A stretch of DNA of 44,908 nt from Oceaniovalibus sp. ACAM 378 (GCF_008085915.1 NZ_VSJK01000024.1:1-44908); one strand, 5' to 3'; shown: positions 1 through 8,487, counted from the stretch's first letter. Numbers and translations: made by a program. The notes: generated by a model from the sequence alone, not told the origin.

Positions 1-106
1 CCGGTTCGCTGGAAGCCGTCGTTTCCTTGGCCACCTTCCCATGCGCGTTCAGAACGCAGATCGCAGTGCTTGCCAAAGAGACGTCCAAACCGATAAAGTG
101 ATCCAT
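1..106 (-). CDS. IS110-family transposase, N-terminal part (cut by window edge)
   Basis: Reading from an ATG at 106 leftwards gives MDHFIGLDVSLASTAICVLN followed by HGKVAKE. This is the start of the DEDD (RuvC-like) catalytic domain of IS110/IS1111 transposases, with the first catalytic Asp at residue 8. The frame stays open to the window edge, so the gene may be intact outside. IS110 elements have no long terminal inverted repeats and I cannot place the element's end. The family call rests on about 35 residues. Confidence 0.7.
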   Translation of the reverse strand, partial: MDHFIGLDVSLASTAICVLNAHGKVAKETTASSEP

Positions 107-416
107 GTCGTTGCCCTTTCATTCTGTATTCAGAATTGGGGCGCGCCTCACGGCAAGACCCCGTAAGCACGCATCGCGTGCCGAGGGCAACGACACCTCA
201 CATCCACAGTCACGACAAGCCGAAACGCTGATGATTTGGGGCCAGCCCTATTATGGCATCTGATACATGACCGCACCCGATCACACGCTCGCGCCGTTCA
301 AAAACCACTTGCATCAATGGGGGCATCCATACATGTTCAAATCCTCAAATCTGTCTCACGAGTGCTTACGTCAGACACAATACGAACCATGTTAGATGAA
401 GGGATCTGAGGCGCGA
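107..416. other. Non-coding stretch upstream of IS110 transposase
   Basis: No convincing gene is seen. The first ~200 bases probably belong to the long untranslated end of the IS110 element. The rest is the region downstream of the leftward IclR gene. A short reading frame starting near 396 runs against the IclR gene and is taken as a shadow. Confidence 0.4.
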
Positions 417-1187
417 TCAGGTCACGCGCCGTCCTATTTCTACCTCGATAGTGCTGGCAGAATTCTGTACTTCTTCGGCCAGTTGGGCGTAATTTGCCCG
501 TGCCCGTGCTTCGGGCAGCACGATCGAAATTGTGGCTACGCAGGCGCCTGTCTCGTCACAGATTGGCGCGGCGATACAAGCGACTGAGTATTCAGAAGCG
601 CTAAGTTGTACCGACAGTCGGTCACGGAACTCGCGCCCAGAGATCTCGGCCAGCTTTTCCGGCTGGATCTCGGCCAGTCCAGTGCCCGAGGGACGCGCGC
701 AGTCGCGGAAGATGTGTAGTCGTTCGGCCTCACTGAGGTGACCCACCAAAAGTCGTCCAGAGGCCGTCCAATTCAGCGGCACTCGGGTACCAACGTCGGA
801 GGCAACGTTGAAATGCCCATGCCCGCGGGCCATTGCGATAACGGTCATCATGTCCTCGTCCCGCGCGCAAACCTGAATTGTTTCGTCTATTCGTTCTGCC
901 AGTCGCTCCATTTCACGCTTGGCGGCGGCGAAAAAATCCATCTTGGAACGATAGGTGAGGCCATAACGCATCAAGCGGGGCCCAAGCCAGACTTCGTTGG
1001 CATCCATGCGCGTGAGCATCCCGCGTTCTACCAGTTCCTCGGTGATCTTGTAGATGGTCGATGCGGGAGAGCCGGTGGCTCGCACCAGTTCATAGGTGCT
1101 CATGGAAGCCTGCCGCTCGGTCAGAATGTCGAGGATCTGGAGTGTTCGGTCTATGGCTCCCACGCGGCGCCGCGGCTGATCGGTCAT
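417..1187 (-). CDS. IclR-family transcriptional regulator
   Basis: A 256-residue protein of normal IclR length. Residues ~13-60 form the N-terminal winged helix (DRTLQILDILTER, then a recognition helix around SPASTIYKITEELVERG). The rest is the IclR effector-binding domain, including the late segment SVACIAAPICDETGACVATI that lines the ligand pocket in the family. It is divergent from the amino-acid ABC operon starting at 1373, and the shared 185-bp gap makes it the likely regulator of that operon. The effector is unknown; the substrate of the neighbouring transporter or a catabolite is the natural guess. Confidence 0.9.
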   Translation of the reverse strand: MTDQPRRRVGAIDRTLQILDILTERQASMSTYELVRATGSPASTIYKITEELVERGMLTRMDANEVWLGPRLMRYGLTYRSKMDFFAAAKREMERLAERIDETIQVCARDEDMMTVIAMARGHGHFNVASDVGTRVPLNWTASGRLLVGHLSEAERLHIFRDCARPSGTGLAEIQPEKLAEISGREFRDRLSVQLSASEYSVACIAAPICDETGACVATISIVLPEARARANYAQLAEEVQNSASTIEVEIGRRVT

Positions 1188-1372
1188 GATGGCTATGATC
1201 CTCCAAGCCTCTGCAGTTATGGAACCGGCGCAGCAAATTCAAGCCGCAAAACCCGCTGTGCCCCGAGCGTAGCCGATTTACCTGAAATCGCGATATACAT
1301 ATTTATAGACTATAGACCACTTTTATGTAAACTGTGTTTCACATCCGATTCGAAGATCAGGGAGGGTACTGA
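1188..1372. promoter_or_regulatory. Divergent promoter region between iclR-type gene and ABC operon
   Basis: This gap must hold the start signals of both divergent genes. An AT-rich patch around 1290-1340 (ATATACATATTTATAGACTA) is the likely core promoter/operator area. A strong ribosome binding site, GGGAGGG, ends 7 bases before the ATG at 1373. I could not define an exact -35/-10 pair or IclR palindrome. Confidence 0.5.
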
Positions 1373-2236
1373 ATGAACATTCACCGAAACCTCGGACTTG
1401 CCGGACTTGCGACCGCGACACTAATCGCAATTGCCCCGGTCATGGCTGCGGCACAGCAGACCGAGAGCAAGCTTTATGAAGTGATCGAGCGCGGCCATCT
1501 GATATTTGGGACCGGTTCGACCAACGTGCCTTGGCACTTTGTGGACGAGAAGAACGAACTGGCCGGCTTTGACGTAGATATGGGAAAGATTCTTGCCCGG
1601 GCGCTGTTCGATGACGAGACCAAGATCGAGTATATCCGCCAAGCACCCGATGCGCGCATTCCGAACCTGCTGACAAACAAGACAGATTTTACTTGTCAAT
1701 TCATGACTATCAATACCGCCCGCGCCCAGAAGGTCGAATTTACCTTGCCCTACTACCGGGAAGGCGTGGCGATGATCCTGAACAAGAAAGGCCCTTATCC
1801 AGACCGTGCATCCATCGACAAGGCACTCGCGGATGGCAAAAAAATCCGCGTTGCGGTCCTACAAAACGCTGATGTCGAAGACACCGTCCATGACGTGATT
1901 GAAGGTGTCGAAATCGACCAATATGAAGAGCAGGGACTGGTCTTTGAGGCGTTGGACACCGGGCGTGCCGATGGCGGCATTGTCGATCTTTCCAATGTGC
2001 TTTGGCTGTCCAAAAAGTTCCCCGAGCGTTACGCGCACGGTGGTGACGGCGAAAAGGCCTCCAGCTATGGCTGCGCGGTAAAGCCGGGCGACCAAGTCTG
2101 GCTGAACTTCATCAATACCGCTTTGCGTGAGGCGATGAATGGCCGTGACTTCGACGTCTATGCTGCCTCATTTGAAGAGTGGTTCGGCGTGCGGCCTCCT
2201 GCACCCAAGATCGGGTTCCCGATCGAGAACCGGTGA
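1373..2236 (+). CDS. Amino-acid ABC transporter substrate-binding protein (SBP family 3)
   Basis: A 287-residue periplasmic binding protein. The first ~27 residues are a Sec signal peptide (hydrophobic LATATLIAIAPVMAAA, then AQQ). The mature part shows family-3 features: GHLIFGTGSTNVPWHF, then ELAGFDVDMGKILARALF, and a middle hinge with RAQKVEFTLPYYREGVAMIL. Family 3 proteins bind amino acids, opines or related small zwitterions. It is the first gene of a cistron set followed by two permeases and an ATPase, so it delivers substrate to that complex. The exact ligand cannot be read from the sequence. A hairpin right after the gene separates it from the permeases. Confidence 0.92.
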   Translation: MNIHRNLGLAGLATATLIAIAPVMAAAQQTESKLYEVIERGHLIFGTGSTNVPWHFVDEKNELAGFDVDMGKILARALFDDETKIEYIRQAPDARIPNLLTNKTDFTCQFMTINTARAQKVEFTLPYYREGVAMILNKKGPYPDRASIDKALADGKKIRVAVLQNADVEDTVHDVIEGVEIDQYEEQGLVFEALDTGRADGGIVDLSNVLWLSKKFPERYAHGGDGEKASSYGCAVKPGDQVWLNFINTALREAMNGRDFDVYAASFEEWFGVRPPAPKIGFPIENR

Positions 2237-2256
2237 GCAGCGTCCGCTGACCTCAA

Positions 2257-2282
2257 CGCGGCACCGTTCTTTCGGTGCCGCG
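2257..2282 (+). promoter_or_regulatory. Hairpin between binding-protein gene and first permease
   Basis: A perfect 10-bp stem (CGCGGCACCG at 2257-2266 pairing with CGGTGCCGCG at 2273-2282) closes a 6-base loop, TTCTTT. No T-run follows, so it is not a classical terminator. It sits 20 bases after the binding-protein stop and overlaps the GTG at 2275 that could otherwise extend the permease. The likely role is 3'-end protection of the binding-protein mRNA or partial termination. Confidence 0.75.
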
Positions 2283-2304
2283 CCCTCCAATTGATTGCGA
2301 AGCC

Positions 2305-2964
2305 ATGAACTATCATTTCAACTGGAAGGTCATCGTCGAAGACTGGGACAAGCTCATGTGGGGGCTGCTACTGGGACTTGAGATCGCCTTTGGGGCCATC
2401 ATCATAGGCCTAGTCATCGGATTGGTTCTAGCCTTTGCGTCGCACGCGCGGCAATTTTGGATCCGGGCCGCAGTAAAGGTCTATGTGACATTCTTGCGCA
2501 ACCAGCCGCCGCTGCTTTTGCTGTTTTTTGCCTATTTCGTGCTGCCGCGAATGGGCATTCGCATTGACCGAGTGGAAAGCGTAGTTCTGGCGCTGGGGCT
2601 ATATGCCGGTGCGCAACTGACCGAAGTGTTCCGCGCCTCGCTTGCCAATATTCCTAAGGGCATCCGCGAAGCCGGGCTGGCCATCGGGCTGACGCCGGTG
2701 CGCACCAATACTTTGGTGGTTCTGCCGGTAATGTTTCGCAATGCTATACCTGCGCTCGGCAATTCCTTCATCTCGCTGTTCAAGGATACCTCGCTGGCCG
2801 CCGGCATAGCAGTGGCGGAACTGACTTGGCAGGCGCGAAAGATCTCCACCGATACCTTCGCCGTGCTGGAAAGCTGGATTGCCGCCTGCGTCATCTATGT
2901 CGTTGCCTGCATGATCATCGCGCAGCTTCTGCTTGCCCTTGAACGCAAGCTTAAAATTCCGTGA
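2305..2964 (+). CDS. Amino-acid ABC transporter permease (HisM/GlnP type), first subunit
   Basis: A 219-residue inner-membrane permease from the ATG at 2305. An in-frame GTG at 2275 lies inside the hairpin and is less likely. Hydrophobic helices occur at GLLLGLEIAFGAIIIGLVIGL and further on. The EAA loop that contacts the ATPase is EAGLAIGLTPVRTNTLVVLP, typical of polar amino acid permeases. It pairs with the next permease as a heterodimer and with the family-3 binding protein upstream. Confidence 0.9.
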   Translation: MNYHFNWKVIVEDWDKLMWGLLLGLEIAFGAIIIGLVIGLVLAFASHARQFWIRAAVKVYVTFLRNQPPLLLLFFAYFVLPRMGIRIDRVESVVLALGLYAGAQLTEVFRASLANIPKGIREAGLAIGLTPVRTNTLVVLPVMFRNAIPALGNSFISLFKDTSLAAGIAVAELTWQARKISTDTFAVLESWIAACVIYVVACMIIAQLLLALERKLKIP

Positions 2965-2980
2965 GCGGGAGGCAGAGAAC

Positions 2981-3652
2981 ATGATCGAAGATTTCAGCAA
3001 TACGTTGGTCACTGCAACGCCTTTTCTTCTCGGGTCGTTGTGGTTCACCATCACCATCAGCGCAATGTCCATCGTCATAGGCACCGCGATAGGCCTGTTG
3101 TTGGGGCTGGCCTCGGCCTATGGCGGGTGGGTCACGCGGTTTCTGGTGCGGATCTATGTGGACATCGTCCGAGGCATCCCCGGTCTGGTCAAGATCTTTA
3201 CTGTTTTTTATCTGGTGAATGCTCTGCTGAGCGAAGTCGCGGGTTTCACCCTTTCGGCTATGGCCTGTGGCGTCGTCGCGCTGTCGATCCATGCCAGCGC
3301 GCAGGTGTCCGAGATGGCGCGCGGCGCGATTCAGGCGCTTTCCAAGGGACAGGCCGAGGCGGGCAAGGCGATTGGGCTGCGGTTCTGGCAGGTCCAGTTC
3401 TATGTGATCTACCCTCAGGCGATCCGCCAGATCCTGCCGACTTGGGTGACATCATCGACCGAAATTGTGAAGGGCACGACGCTGCTGTCGTTGATTTCTG
3501 TGCCGGAGTTCTTCATCACGATCCGCGAGCTGGCAGCGCGCGAGTTCCTCTATATCCAGTTCTATGGCTTTGCCATGATAGTCTATTTCCTACTCAACTT
3601 CTCAATTGAACTGCTCGGTGCCCACTTGGAGCGCCGGTACTCGCGCTATTAA
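2981..3652 (+). CDS. Amino-acid ABC transporter permease, second subunit
   Basis: A 223-residue permease. The ATG at 2981 is chosen because GGGAGG lies just upstream; the open frame extends back to 2933 over the previous gene. The N-terminal helix is [20 protein letters not shown] and the EAA loop [20 protein letters not shown]. It forms the second half of the membrane channel with the product at 2305-2964. The spacing (16 bases) indicates co-transcription. Confidence 0.9.
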   Translation: MIEDFSNTLVTATPFLLGSLWFTITISAMSIVIGTAIGLLLGLASAYGGWVTRFLVRIYVDIVRGIPGLVKIFTVFYLVNALLSEVAGFTLSAMACGVVALSIHASAQVSEMARGAIQALSKGQAEAGKAIGLRFWQVQFYVIYPQAIRQILPTWVTSSTEIVKGTTLLSLISVPEFFITIRELAAREFLYIQFYGFAMIVYFLLNFSIELLGAHLERRYSRY

Positions 3653-3677
3653 TCGGCTGACTGACAACAGGAAAAAC

Positions 3678-4442
3678 ATGCAATCGCTATTGAAAATTAA
3701 CGGTCTGCACAAGAGCTTTGGCAATCTCGAAGTCCTCAAGGGGATCGACTTGGAGGTCAATCAGGGGCAGGTGGTCTCGATCATCGGTTCCAGCGGCTCG
3801 GGAAAAACTACGCTTTTGCGCTGCGTCAACCTGTTGGAGGAGTTTCAGGCAGGCGAGATTGTGATCGAGGGGCAGCTCATCGGATATCGCGACAAGGGAG
3901 GGCGGCGAAGCTCGATCTCGGAAGCCGAGAAGGCGCGCCAGCGCGCATTGACCGGAATGGTGTTCCAGACCTTTAATCTGTTCCCGCATCTGTCGGCTCT
4001 GGGCAACGTCACGCTGGGCCTGCGCAAGGTACTGAAACAGCCCCGCGCCGAGGCTGAGGAGACGGCCGCGCACTGGCTGGACCGGGTTGGGCTGAGCGAG
4101 CGCAAAGATTACTATCCTTCTCAACTGTCCGGCGGGCAGCAACAGCGCGTGGGTATCGCCCGCGCGTTGGCTATGGCCCCCAAACTTATGCTGTTCGACG
4201 AGGCGACATCGGCATTGGATCCGGAATTGGTGGGCGAAGTCTTGCAGGTGATGACCGATCTCGCGAGCGAAGGCATGACTATGTTGGTCGTTACCCATGA
4301 AATGAGCTTTGCCAAAGACGCCTCGACACGTGTAGTTTTCATGAACGAAGGAGTGATCGCCGAAGAGGGCCCCCCCGCCACGCTGCTGACCAATCCCAAA
4401 CACCCGCGTTTGCAGGACTTTCTGGCACGGAGCCAAAGGTGA
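3678..4442 (+). CDS. Amino-acid ABC transporter ATP-binding protein
   Basis: A 254-residue ATPase from the ATG at 3678, preceded by an ACAGGA-type ribosome site. Walker A GSSGSGKT is at residues 37-44, the Q-loop around [11 protein letters not shown], the ABC signature LSGGQQQR, Walker [13 protein letters not shown], and the switch His in VVTHEM. This is the GlnQ/HisP class that powers polar amino acid uptake. It completes the transporter encoded from 1373. Confidence 0.93.
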   Translation: MQSLLKINGLHKSFGNLEVLKGIDLEVNQGQVVSIIGSSGSGKTTLLRCVNLLEEFQAGEIVIEGQLIGYRDKGGRRSSISEAEKARQRALTGMVFQTFNLFPHLSALGNVTLGLRKVLKQPRAEAEETAAHWLDRVGLSERKDYYPSQLSGGQQQRVGIARALAMAPKLMLFDEATSALDPELVGEVLQVMTDLASEGMTMLVVTHEMSFAKDASTRVVFMNEGVIAEEGPPATLLTNPKHPRLQDFLARSQR

Positions 4443-4480
4443 CATGTCGTGTCCTATGGTCAAACCAAAGTGAGACGGTC

Positions 4481-4972
4481 ATGACAATTTCGCAGCAAAG
4501 CACCGATCCGATGGCGAACCTTGCCGCAATGGGCCTGACGCTGCCAGAGTGCCCGCCCAGCCCCATTGGTGCTTTTTGCAATATACGCGAACATAAGGGG
4601 TATCTGTATGTCTCGGGTCAGGGGCCAATTGACGCAGACGGTGTCGCGATGGTCGGCAAGGTTGGCGGGGATGTGAGCGCCGAACAGGCGCGCGAACATG
4701 CCAGGCTTGTGGCGCTGAACATCCTTGCTGTGGTGCGCCACCACCTTGGCGGGTTCGCTCGCGTGCACTCGGTTCTGAAGGTCCTCGGTCTCGTCAATGC
4801 TGTGCCGGATTTCGAGCGGCATCCCTTTGTCATCGATGGCGCATCTGAACTATTTCACGGGGTATTCGGCGAAAGGGGGGTGCATTCGCGCTCGTCCTTC
4901 GGTGTCTCCTCATTGCCCAACCGGATCACCGTTGAAATCGAAGCTATCCTGACGCTGACCGACAACACCTGA
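4481..4972 (+). CDS. RidA-family protein (YjgF/TdcF-like)
   Basis: A 163-residue protein from the ATG at 4481; the open frame reaches back to 4439 but the upstream part overlaps the ATPase stop. The family pattern is clear: PPSPIGAFCNIREHKGYLYV, then SGQGP, and near the end RSSFGVSSLP, which supplies the Arg that RidA deaminases use to bind the imine carboxylate. It belongs to the longer Rid subfamily (~150-160 residues). RidA enzymes hydrolyse reactive enamines/imines released by PLP enzymes. The next gene encodes a PLP enzyme, so a partner role in catabolism of the imported amino compound is a strong inference. Confidence 0.88.
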   Translation: MTISQQSTDPMANLAAMGLTLPECPPSPIGAFCNIREHKGYLYVSGQGPIDADGVAMVGKVGGDVSAEQAREHARLVALNILAVVRHHLGGFARVHSVLKVLGLVNAVPDFERHPFVIDGASELFHGVFGERGVHSRSSFGVSSLPNRITVEIEAILTLTDNT

Positions 4973-4992
4973 CGTTTAAGCACGGAGTAATT

Positions 4993-6180
4993 ATGCGCGA
5001 GACTTTCACAATTGCCCTCAACAACCGTTTTGCGGACCTTATCAATGTATCAGGCACGATGACTGCCCTTGGCGGGTCCGTATGCGCCGAGGATGTCCGC
5101 GTCGCCACCAGCGCCATGATGGCCCGCTTTGTGAATATGCACGAGTTGCAGGCGGAGGCAAGTCGGGTGATCGCCGAGTTGACCGGCGCCGAGGCGGGCT
5201 GCCTGACGGCTTCGGCGAGTGCCGCAATGACGCTGTCGATTGCAGGCGCCATGACTGGTTTGGACCCCGCAGCAGTCGAAAACCTGCCCCAGCGGCCCGG
5301 CGAGAAATGCGAAGTTGCCGTGCAGATGGGCCACCTCTGCGGGTATGGTGCACCGGTATCCCAAGCAGTCGAACTGGCGGGCGCGACGGTACGGATCGTC
5401 GGGCAGTCGACCCTTTGCGCGGATCACCAATTAGAAGGTGTTTTGAGCGACCGGACGGCCGCGGCGCTGTTTGTTGCCTCGCACCATGTGGTCCACTATG
5501 GGCAGATCCCGCTGAAACGTTTTGCCGAAATCTGTCATGCCAAACAGGTGCCGGTGATTGTCGATGCGGCATCTGAATACGATCTGCGCTGGTTCCTTGA
5601 TCAGGGGGCGGACATTGTGATCTATTCCGGCCACAAGTTTCTCGGCGGTCCAACCTCTGGGGTCATTGCTGGGCGCCGCGATCTGGTGCGCGCTACTTAT
5701 TTCCAGAATATCGGGATCGGGCGGGGCATGAAGATCGGCAAGGAAAGCATCGCCGGTACCATCGCCGCGCTTGAGGCCTGGGCAGTGCGCGATCACGATG
5801 AGATCCGTAAGACCGAGACTGCGGCGCTGACCCTCTGGCAATCGGCACTCGCCGGGGTCGATGGTGTGACGGCGCGGATCATGCCAGACCCGACCAATAA
5901 TCCTCTGGATCGCTTGCAGGTCGAAATAGATCCACTGAAAACCGGTTGGAGTGCAGCGCAGGCGGCGGCCGAATTAGGGGCGCAATCTCCGAAGATCATC
6001 GTACGCAATCACAAGGTCGAACAGGACTCTTTCCAGCTTGACCCCTGCAATATCCTGCCCGGTCAGGCTGAAAAGGTCGCAACTGCACTGACAAATGTGA
6101 TGACACGCAAAACCCTGCCGACTGCCGTATCCGACGCACGCAATGGCGGGGTGAACAGTTATCTTGCATGGCTGGCATGA
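4993..6180 (+). CDS. SelA-like PLP-dependent enzyme (D-glucosaminate-6-P ammonia-lyase-like family)
   Basis: A 395-residue fold-type I PLP enzyme. The cofactor-binding Asp is in PVIVDAASE (D191) and the Schiff-base Lys in YSGHKFLGGP (K215), the arrangement of the SelA/DgaE branch rather than ordinary aminotransferases. SelA-like catabolic members catalyse alpha,beta-elimination of ammonia from amino acids or amino sugars; a selenocysteine role is unlikely because the gene sits with an uptake system, not selB or selD. It follows the RidA-like gene by 20 bases and is the only other enzyme gene in the operon. Substrate unknown. Confidence 0.8.
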   Translation: MRETFTIALNNRFADLINVSGTMTALGGSVCAEDVRVATSAMMARFVNMHELQAEASRVIAELTGAEAGCLTASASAAMTLSIAGAMTGLDPAAVENLPQRPGEKCEVAVQMGHLCGYGAPVSQAVELAGATVRIVGQSTLCADHQLEGVLSDRTAAALFVASHHVVHYGQIPLKRFAEICHAKQVPVIVDAASEYDLRWFLDQGADIVIYSGHKFLGGPTSGVIAGRRDLVRATYFQNIGIGRGMKIGKESIAGTIAALEAWAVRDHDEIRKTETAALTLWQSALAGVDGVTARIMPDPTNNPLDRLQVEIDPLKTGWSAAQAAAELGAQSPKIIVRNHKVEQDSFQLDPCNILPGQAEKVATALTNVMTRKTLPTAVSDARNGGVNSYLAWLA

Positions 6181-6260
6181 AGCAAATGAGCAAATTCGCG
6201 AGAAGCCCCTGAGTGGTACGGCGCAGGGTGCTATGCTATGAGGCTGGCAACGCCCAAGGG

Positions 6261-6418
6261 TCCTTAGGTATCCTGCGCCGGTTCCCCCGTTCGGACGTGA
6301 TGCACCCCACCTACAAGACGCTGGCGGAACTTGGCCGCGCTATCAAGACGATTTTTCTATCCCGGTAACTGCGTTCAGAGGCGTTCCGCCAGGAAATCCA
6401 CGAAGGGCTGAACGGATA
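6261..6418 (+). pseudogene. Tn3-family transposase (TnpA) internal fragment
   Basis: The reading frame gives ILRRFPRSDVMHPTYKTLAE followed by LGRAIKTIFLSR, a TAA stop, and then LRSEAFRQEIHEGLN. This matches the late region of Tn3 TnpA proteins, where the stop stands in place of an aromatic residue. The fragment is cut on its right by the IS6 element at 6419. It is a relic of an older Tn3 transposon. Confidence 0.65.
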
Positions 6419-7237
6419 GTGTCGCAAACTTTTCTGGGTTTCATATGGATCACCACTGGAGCAATGCTTGGCTCTCAGGCGAAGCAGACAGGCGGGTCAG
6501 AACGGTGATAGATTTCAAGGGCGTACACTACCCGAAGGCAGTAATCCTGCATGCCGTGTTTTTCTATGTCCGCTATGCCGTCTCTTACCGCGACCTTGAA
6601 GAAATCTTGGCCGAGCGCGGCGTGGCCGTTGACCACGCTACGCTGAACCGGTGGGTTGTGAAGTATTCGCCGCTGATCGCGGCCACCGCCCAAGCCAAAA
6701 AGTGCGGGACGGCCAAATCCTGGCGGATGGACGAGACTTATGTAAAGGTTCGCGGCAGGTGGACGTACTTGTACCGGGCCGTCGACAGCTTCGGAAAAAC
6801 CCTTGATTTCATGCTCTCAGAGCGCCGAGATACGGCTGCGGCGCGACGGTTTTTCAAGCAGGCTATCGCTGCAAACGGTCAGCCGGACCGCGTAAACATT
6901 GATAAAAGCGGCGCTAATTTTGCGGGGCTTCAGGCGGTGAATGTGATCCTCAAATTTAAAGGGAATGGCCAGCTGATCACCATCCGGCAGAAAAAATATC
7001 TTAACAACATCCTTGAACAAGATCACCGCTTTATAAAGCACATCACCGGTCCGATGCTAGGCTTCAAAGCCCTCCATTCTGCAGCAGCAACCATCGCTGG
7101 TATCGAGGCCGCACACATGATCCGCAAGGGCCAGTTCGGCGCCAATAGACTTTCCGCATTCCAGCAGTTTGCCGCCCTCGCAGCATAATCATGTCGAAAA
7201 GGTTGGCACCCTCAGGCTACCCCAAAGTTTGCGACAC
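6419..7237 (+). mobile_element. IS6-family insertion sequence, intact
   Basis: The ends are a 14-bp perfect inverted repeat, GTGTCGCAAACTTT at 6419-6432 and its complement at 7224-7237, giving an 819-bp element. The single transposase gene is full length. The 8 flanking bases (AACGGATA left, AACCGATC right) match at only 6 of 8 positions, so a target duplication is not proven. It interrupts a Tn3 transposase fragment. Confidence 0.85.
6445..7188 (+). CDS. IS6-family transposase
   Basis: A 247-residue DDE transposase of usual IS6/IS26 length. The catalytic triad is visible: Asp in SWRMDETYVKVRG, Asp in RVNIDKSGAN, and Glu in NNILEQDHRFIK. An N-terminal helical DNA-binding part (SYRDLEEILAERGVAVDHAT) precedes it. 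No stop or frameshift is seen, so it should be active. Related fragments lie at 8926-9571. Confidence 0.92.
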   Translation: MDHHWSNAWLSGEADRRVRTVIDFKGVHYPKAVILHAVFFYVRYAVSYRDLEEILAERGVAVDHATLNRWVVKYSPLIAATAQAKKCGTAKSWRMDETYVKVRGRWTYLYRAVDSFGKTLDFMLSERRDTAAARRFFKQAIAANGQPDRVNIDKSGANFAGLQAVNVILKFKGNGQLITIRQKKYLNNILEQDHRFIKHITGPMLGFKALHSAAATIAGIEAAHMIRKGQFGANRLSAFQQFAALAA

Positions 7238-7455
7238 AACCGATCATAGTGCGGAGAATCTAGCCTCAGGCGGGACACTTTGGGCGAGGCCGTCAGTCCA
7301 GCTTGAAAATTTCGCTTTGCTTGTTTCTCGGCAGGAGTTTTCGTGTTACAGCCTCTGGTGAAGCTTGCATGACAGTGGGCGAGCATCGTCATTTTTTTCG
7401 AAAATTCCGTTTTCAGAAATCTCCTAAACCATTCCAGATATGAATTGAGGTCGCC

Positions 7456-7644
7456 ATGAAAATGAGTTCGTTTGAATACCAGATGACCAAACTGGATCAT
7501 CTGGTCCTTGAGGCTGATGCCGCGAATACACGTCGCGCCGCGCAGCGTCAGATTCGCCTGGAAGCCAGCAACGAAACAAAATCCGGGCCCGAAACGACGT
7601 CCCTTGAAGATGATAGCCTGCTGTTGAATAACGTCCCAATCTAA
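7456..7644 (+). CDS. Possible small protein, no recognised family
   Basis: A 62-residue frame beginning MKMSSFEYQMTKLDHLVLEA, preceded by GAGGTC five bases before the start, a fair ribosome site. The first half is predicted helical and the sequence is charged overall. I recognise no domain. It sits between an IS6 element and HicAB in a debris-rich stretch. The opposite strand also has a long open frame here, so a non-coding relic is possible. The remainder of 7238-7795 shows nothing else. Confidence 0.3.
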   Translation: MKMSSFEYQMTKLDHLVLEADAANTRRAAQRQIRLEASNETKSGPETTSLEDDSLLLNNVPI

Positions 7645-7795
7645 CGCTTGGCTGATGCTGGAACGGGCTGCTTTGCTTCGTGCACATTCTGCTCGGACCG
7701 ACTTTTTCCGCATTTCCACAACCCGCCAAAAACCACGGATTCTGGGGCGTTCCTAGATCGCGAAACGTCTGTGATCATTGGCGCGGCTTCACGAG

Positions 7796-7829
7796 CGCGC
7801 TTGCACTTAATGCAAGCGCGGCTTATATA
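7796..7829 (+). promoter_or_regulatory. hicAB promoter with palindromic operator
   Basis: A 10-bp perfect inverted repeat (CGCGCTTGCA at 7796-7805, TGCAAGCGCG at 7811-7820, spacer CTTAA) lies just before hicA. The left arm overlaps a possible -35 TTGCAC (7801-7806), and TATATA at 7824-7829 lies 17 bases on as a -10. HicB-type antitoxins with ribbon-helix-helix domains bind such palindromes to repress their own operon. The hicA ATG is only 5 bases after the -10, so this promoter would give a leaderless message. Confidence 0.6.
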
Positions 7830-7834
7830 GCCTT

Positions 7835-8089
7835 ATGAACAACAAGCACCGCAAAACACTTGCCACTGTTTTCACCGATCCCGTGTCTGGGACAGTTGAA
7901 TGGTCGGCAATCGAAAATCTGCTCGTTGCGGCTGGGGCGCGGGTGATTGAGGGCAACGGTTCGCGGGTCCGCTTCGAGAAAGATGGTGAGGTCGAGACGT
8001 TCCACCGTCCGCACCCAGCCAAGGAAGCCAAGCGGTATCAGGTCCGCGCAGCCCGCGCGTTCTTGGAGAGAATAGGGATCACGCCATGA
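7835..8089 (+). CDS. hicA: HicA-family toxin (mRNA interferase)
   Basis: An 84-residue protein with the double-stranded-RNA-binding-like HicA fold: WSAIENLLVAAGARVIEGNG, then SRVRFEKDGEVETFHRPHP with the conserved His, and a C-terminal helix RYQVRAARAFLERIGI. HicA toxins cleave mRNA and tmRNA during stress. It is the first gene of the pair and overlaps hicB by 4 bases (ATGA), indicating translational coupling. No Shine-Dalgarno is visible before the ATG at 7835. Confidence 0.88.
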   Translation: MNNKHRKTLATVFTDPVSGTVEWSAIENLLVAAGARVIEGNGSRVRFEKDGEVETFHRPHPAKEAKRYQVRAARAFLERIGITP

Positions 8090-8430
8090 CAAACATCATG
8101 ACCTACAAAGGCTACTCTGCGCGCATCGAATACGATGATGAAGACGGCATCATGACAGGCCAGATCGCTGGTATCCGCGACGGCGTGGGCTTTCATGCAG
8201 ACAGCGTAGAAGAGCTAAAAGAGGCGTTTCATGAGGCCGTCGATGATTACGTCGATGCCTGCGCCAAGATCGGAAAAGAGCCGCAGAAGCCATATTCTGG
8301 CCGCGTGATGTTCCGGGTCGATCCAGAAGTTCACCGCAAGGCTGCACTGGCGGCAGAACTAGCAGGCAAGAGCCTGAACCAGTGGGCAGAAGAGGTTCTA
8401 AAACATGCTGCTCGCGGTGAACACGCGTGA
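8086..8430 (+). CDS. hicB: HicB-family antitoxin
   Basis: A 114-residue antitoxin. The N-terminal half is the HicB partial RNase-H-like fold (YKGYSARIEYDDEDGIMTGQ, IAGIRDGVGFHADSVEELKE). The C-terminal part (FRVDPEVHRKAALAAELAGK, SLNQWAEEVLK) is a ribbon-helix-helix DNA-binding domain. It neutralises HicA and probably represses at the palindrome upstream. An alternative in-frame ATG at 8098 would remove four residues. The pair sits inside mobile debris, as is common for toxin-antitoxin modules. Confidence 0.9.
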   Translation: MTNIMTYKGYSARIEYDDEDGIMTGQIAGIRDGVGFHADSVEELKEAFHEAVDDYVDACAKIGKEPQKPYSGRVMFRVDPEVHRKAALAAELAGKSLNQWAEEVLKHAARGEHA

Positions 8431-8487
8431 CTGAATAGCCCGCCGCAAAACTCCATAATCGCTCAATGCCTCCTCTCGCCGGAGATT

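Noticed and set aside
738-1376. 212-residue open frame on the plus strand
   Set aside because: It lies opposite the IclR gene, has no recognisable domain, and the IclR reading is clear.
2275-2304. Upstream GTG start for the first amino-acid permease
   Set aside because: The GTG lies inside the hairpin 2257-2282 and has no ribosome site; the ATG at 2305 starts a normal permease N-terminus.
4993-6180. Selenocysteine synthase SelA
   Set aside because: Shorter than bacterial SelA, no selB/selD/tRNA-Sec nearby, and placed in an amino-acid uptake operon.
6411-7245. 8-bp target duplication around the intact IS6
   Set aside because: The two flanks agree at only 6 of 8 positions; not enough to claim a duplication.
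7189-7719. 176-residue open frame on the minus strand beside IS6
   Set aside because: Includes the IS6 terminal repeat as coding sequence and shows no family pattern; treated as non-coding or relic.
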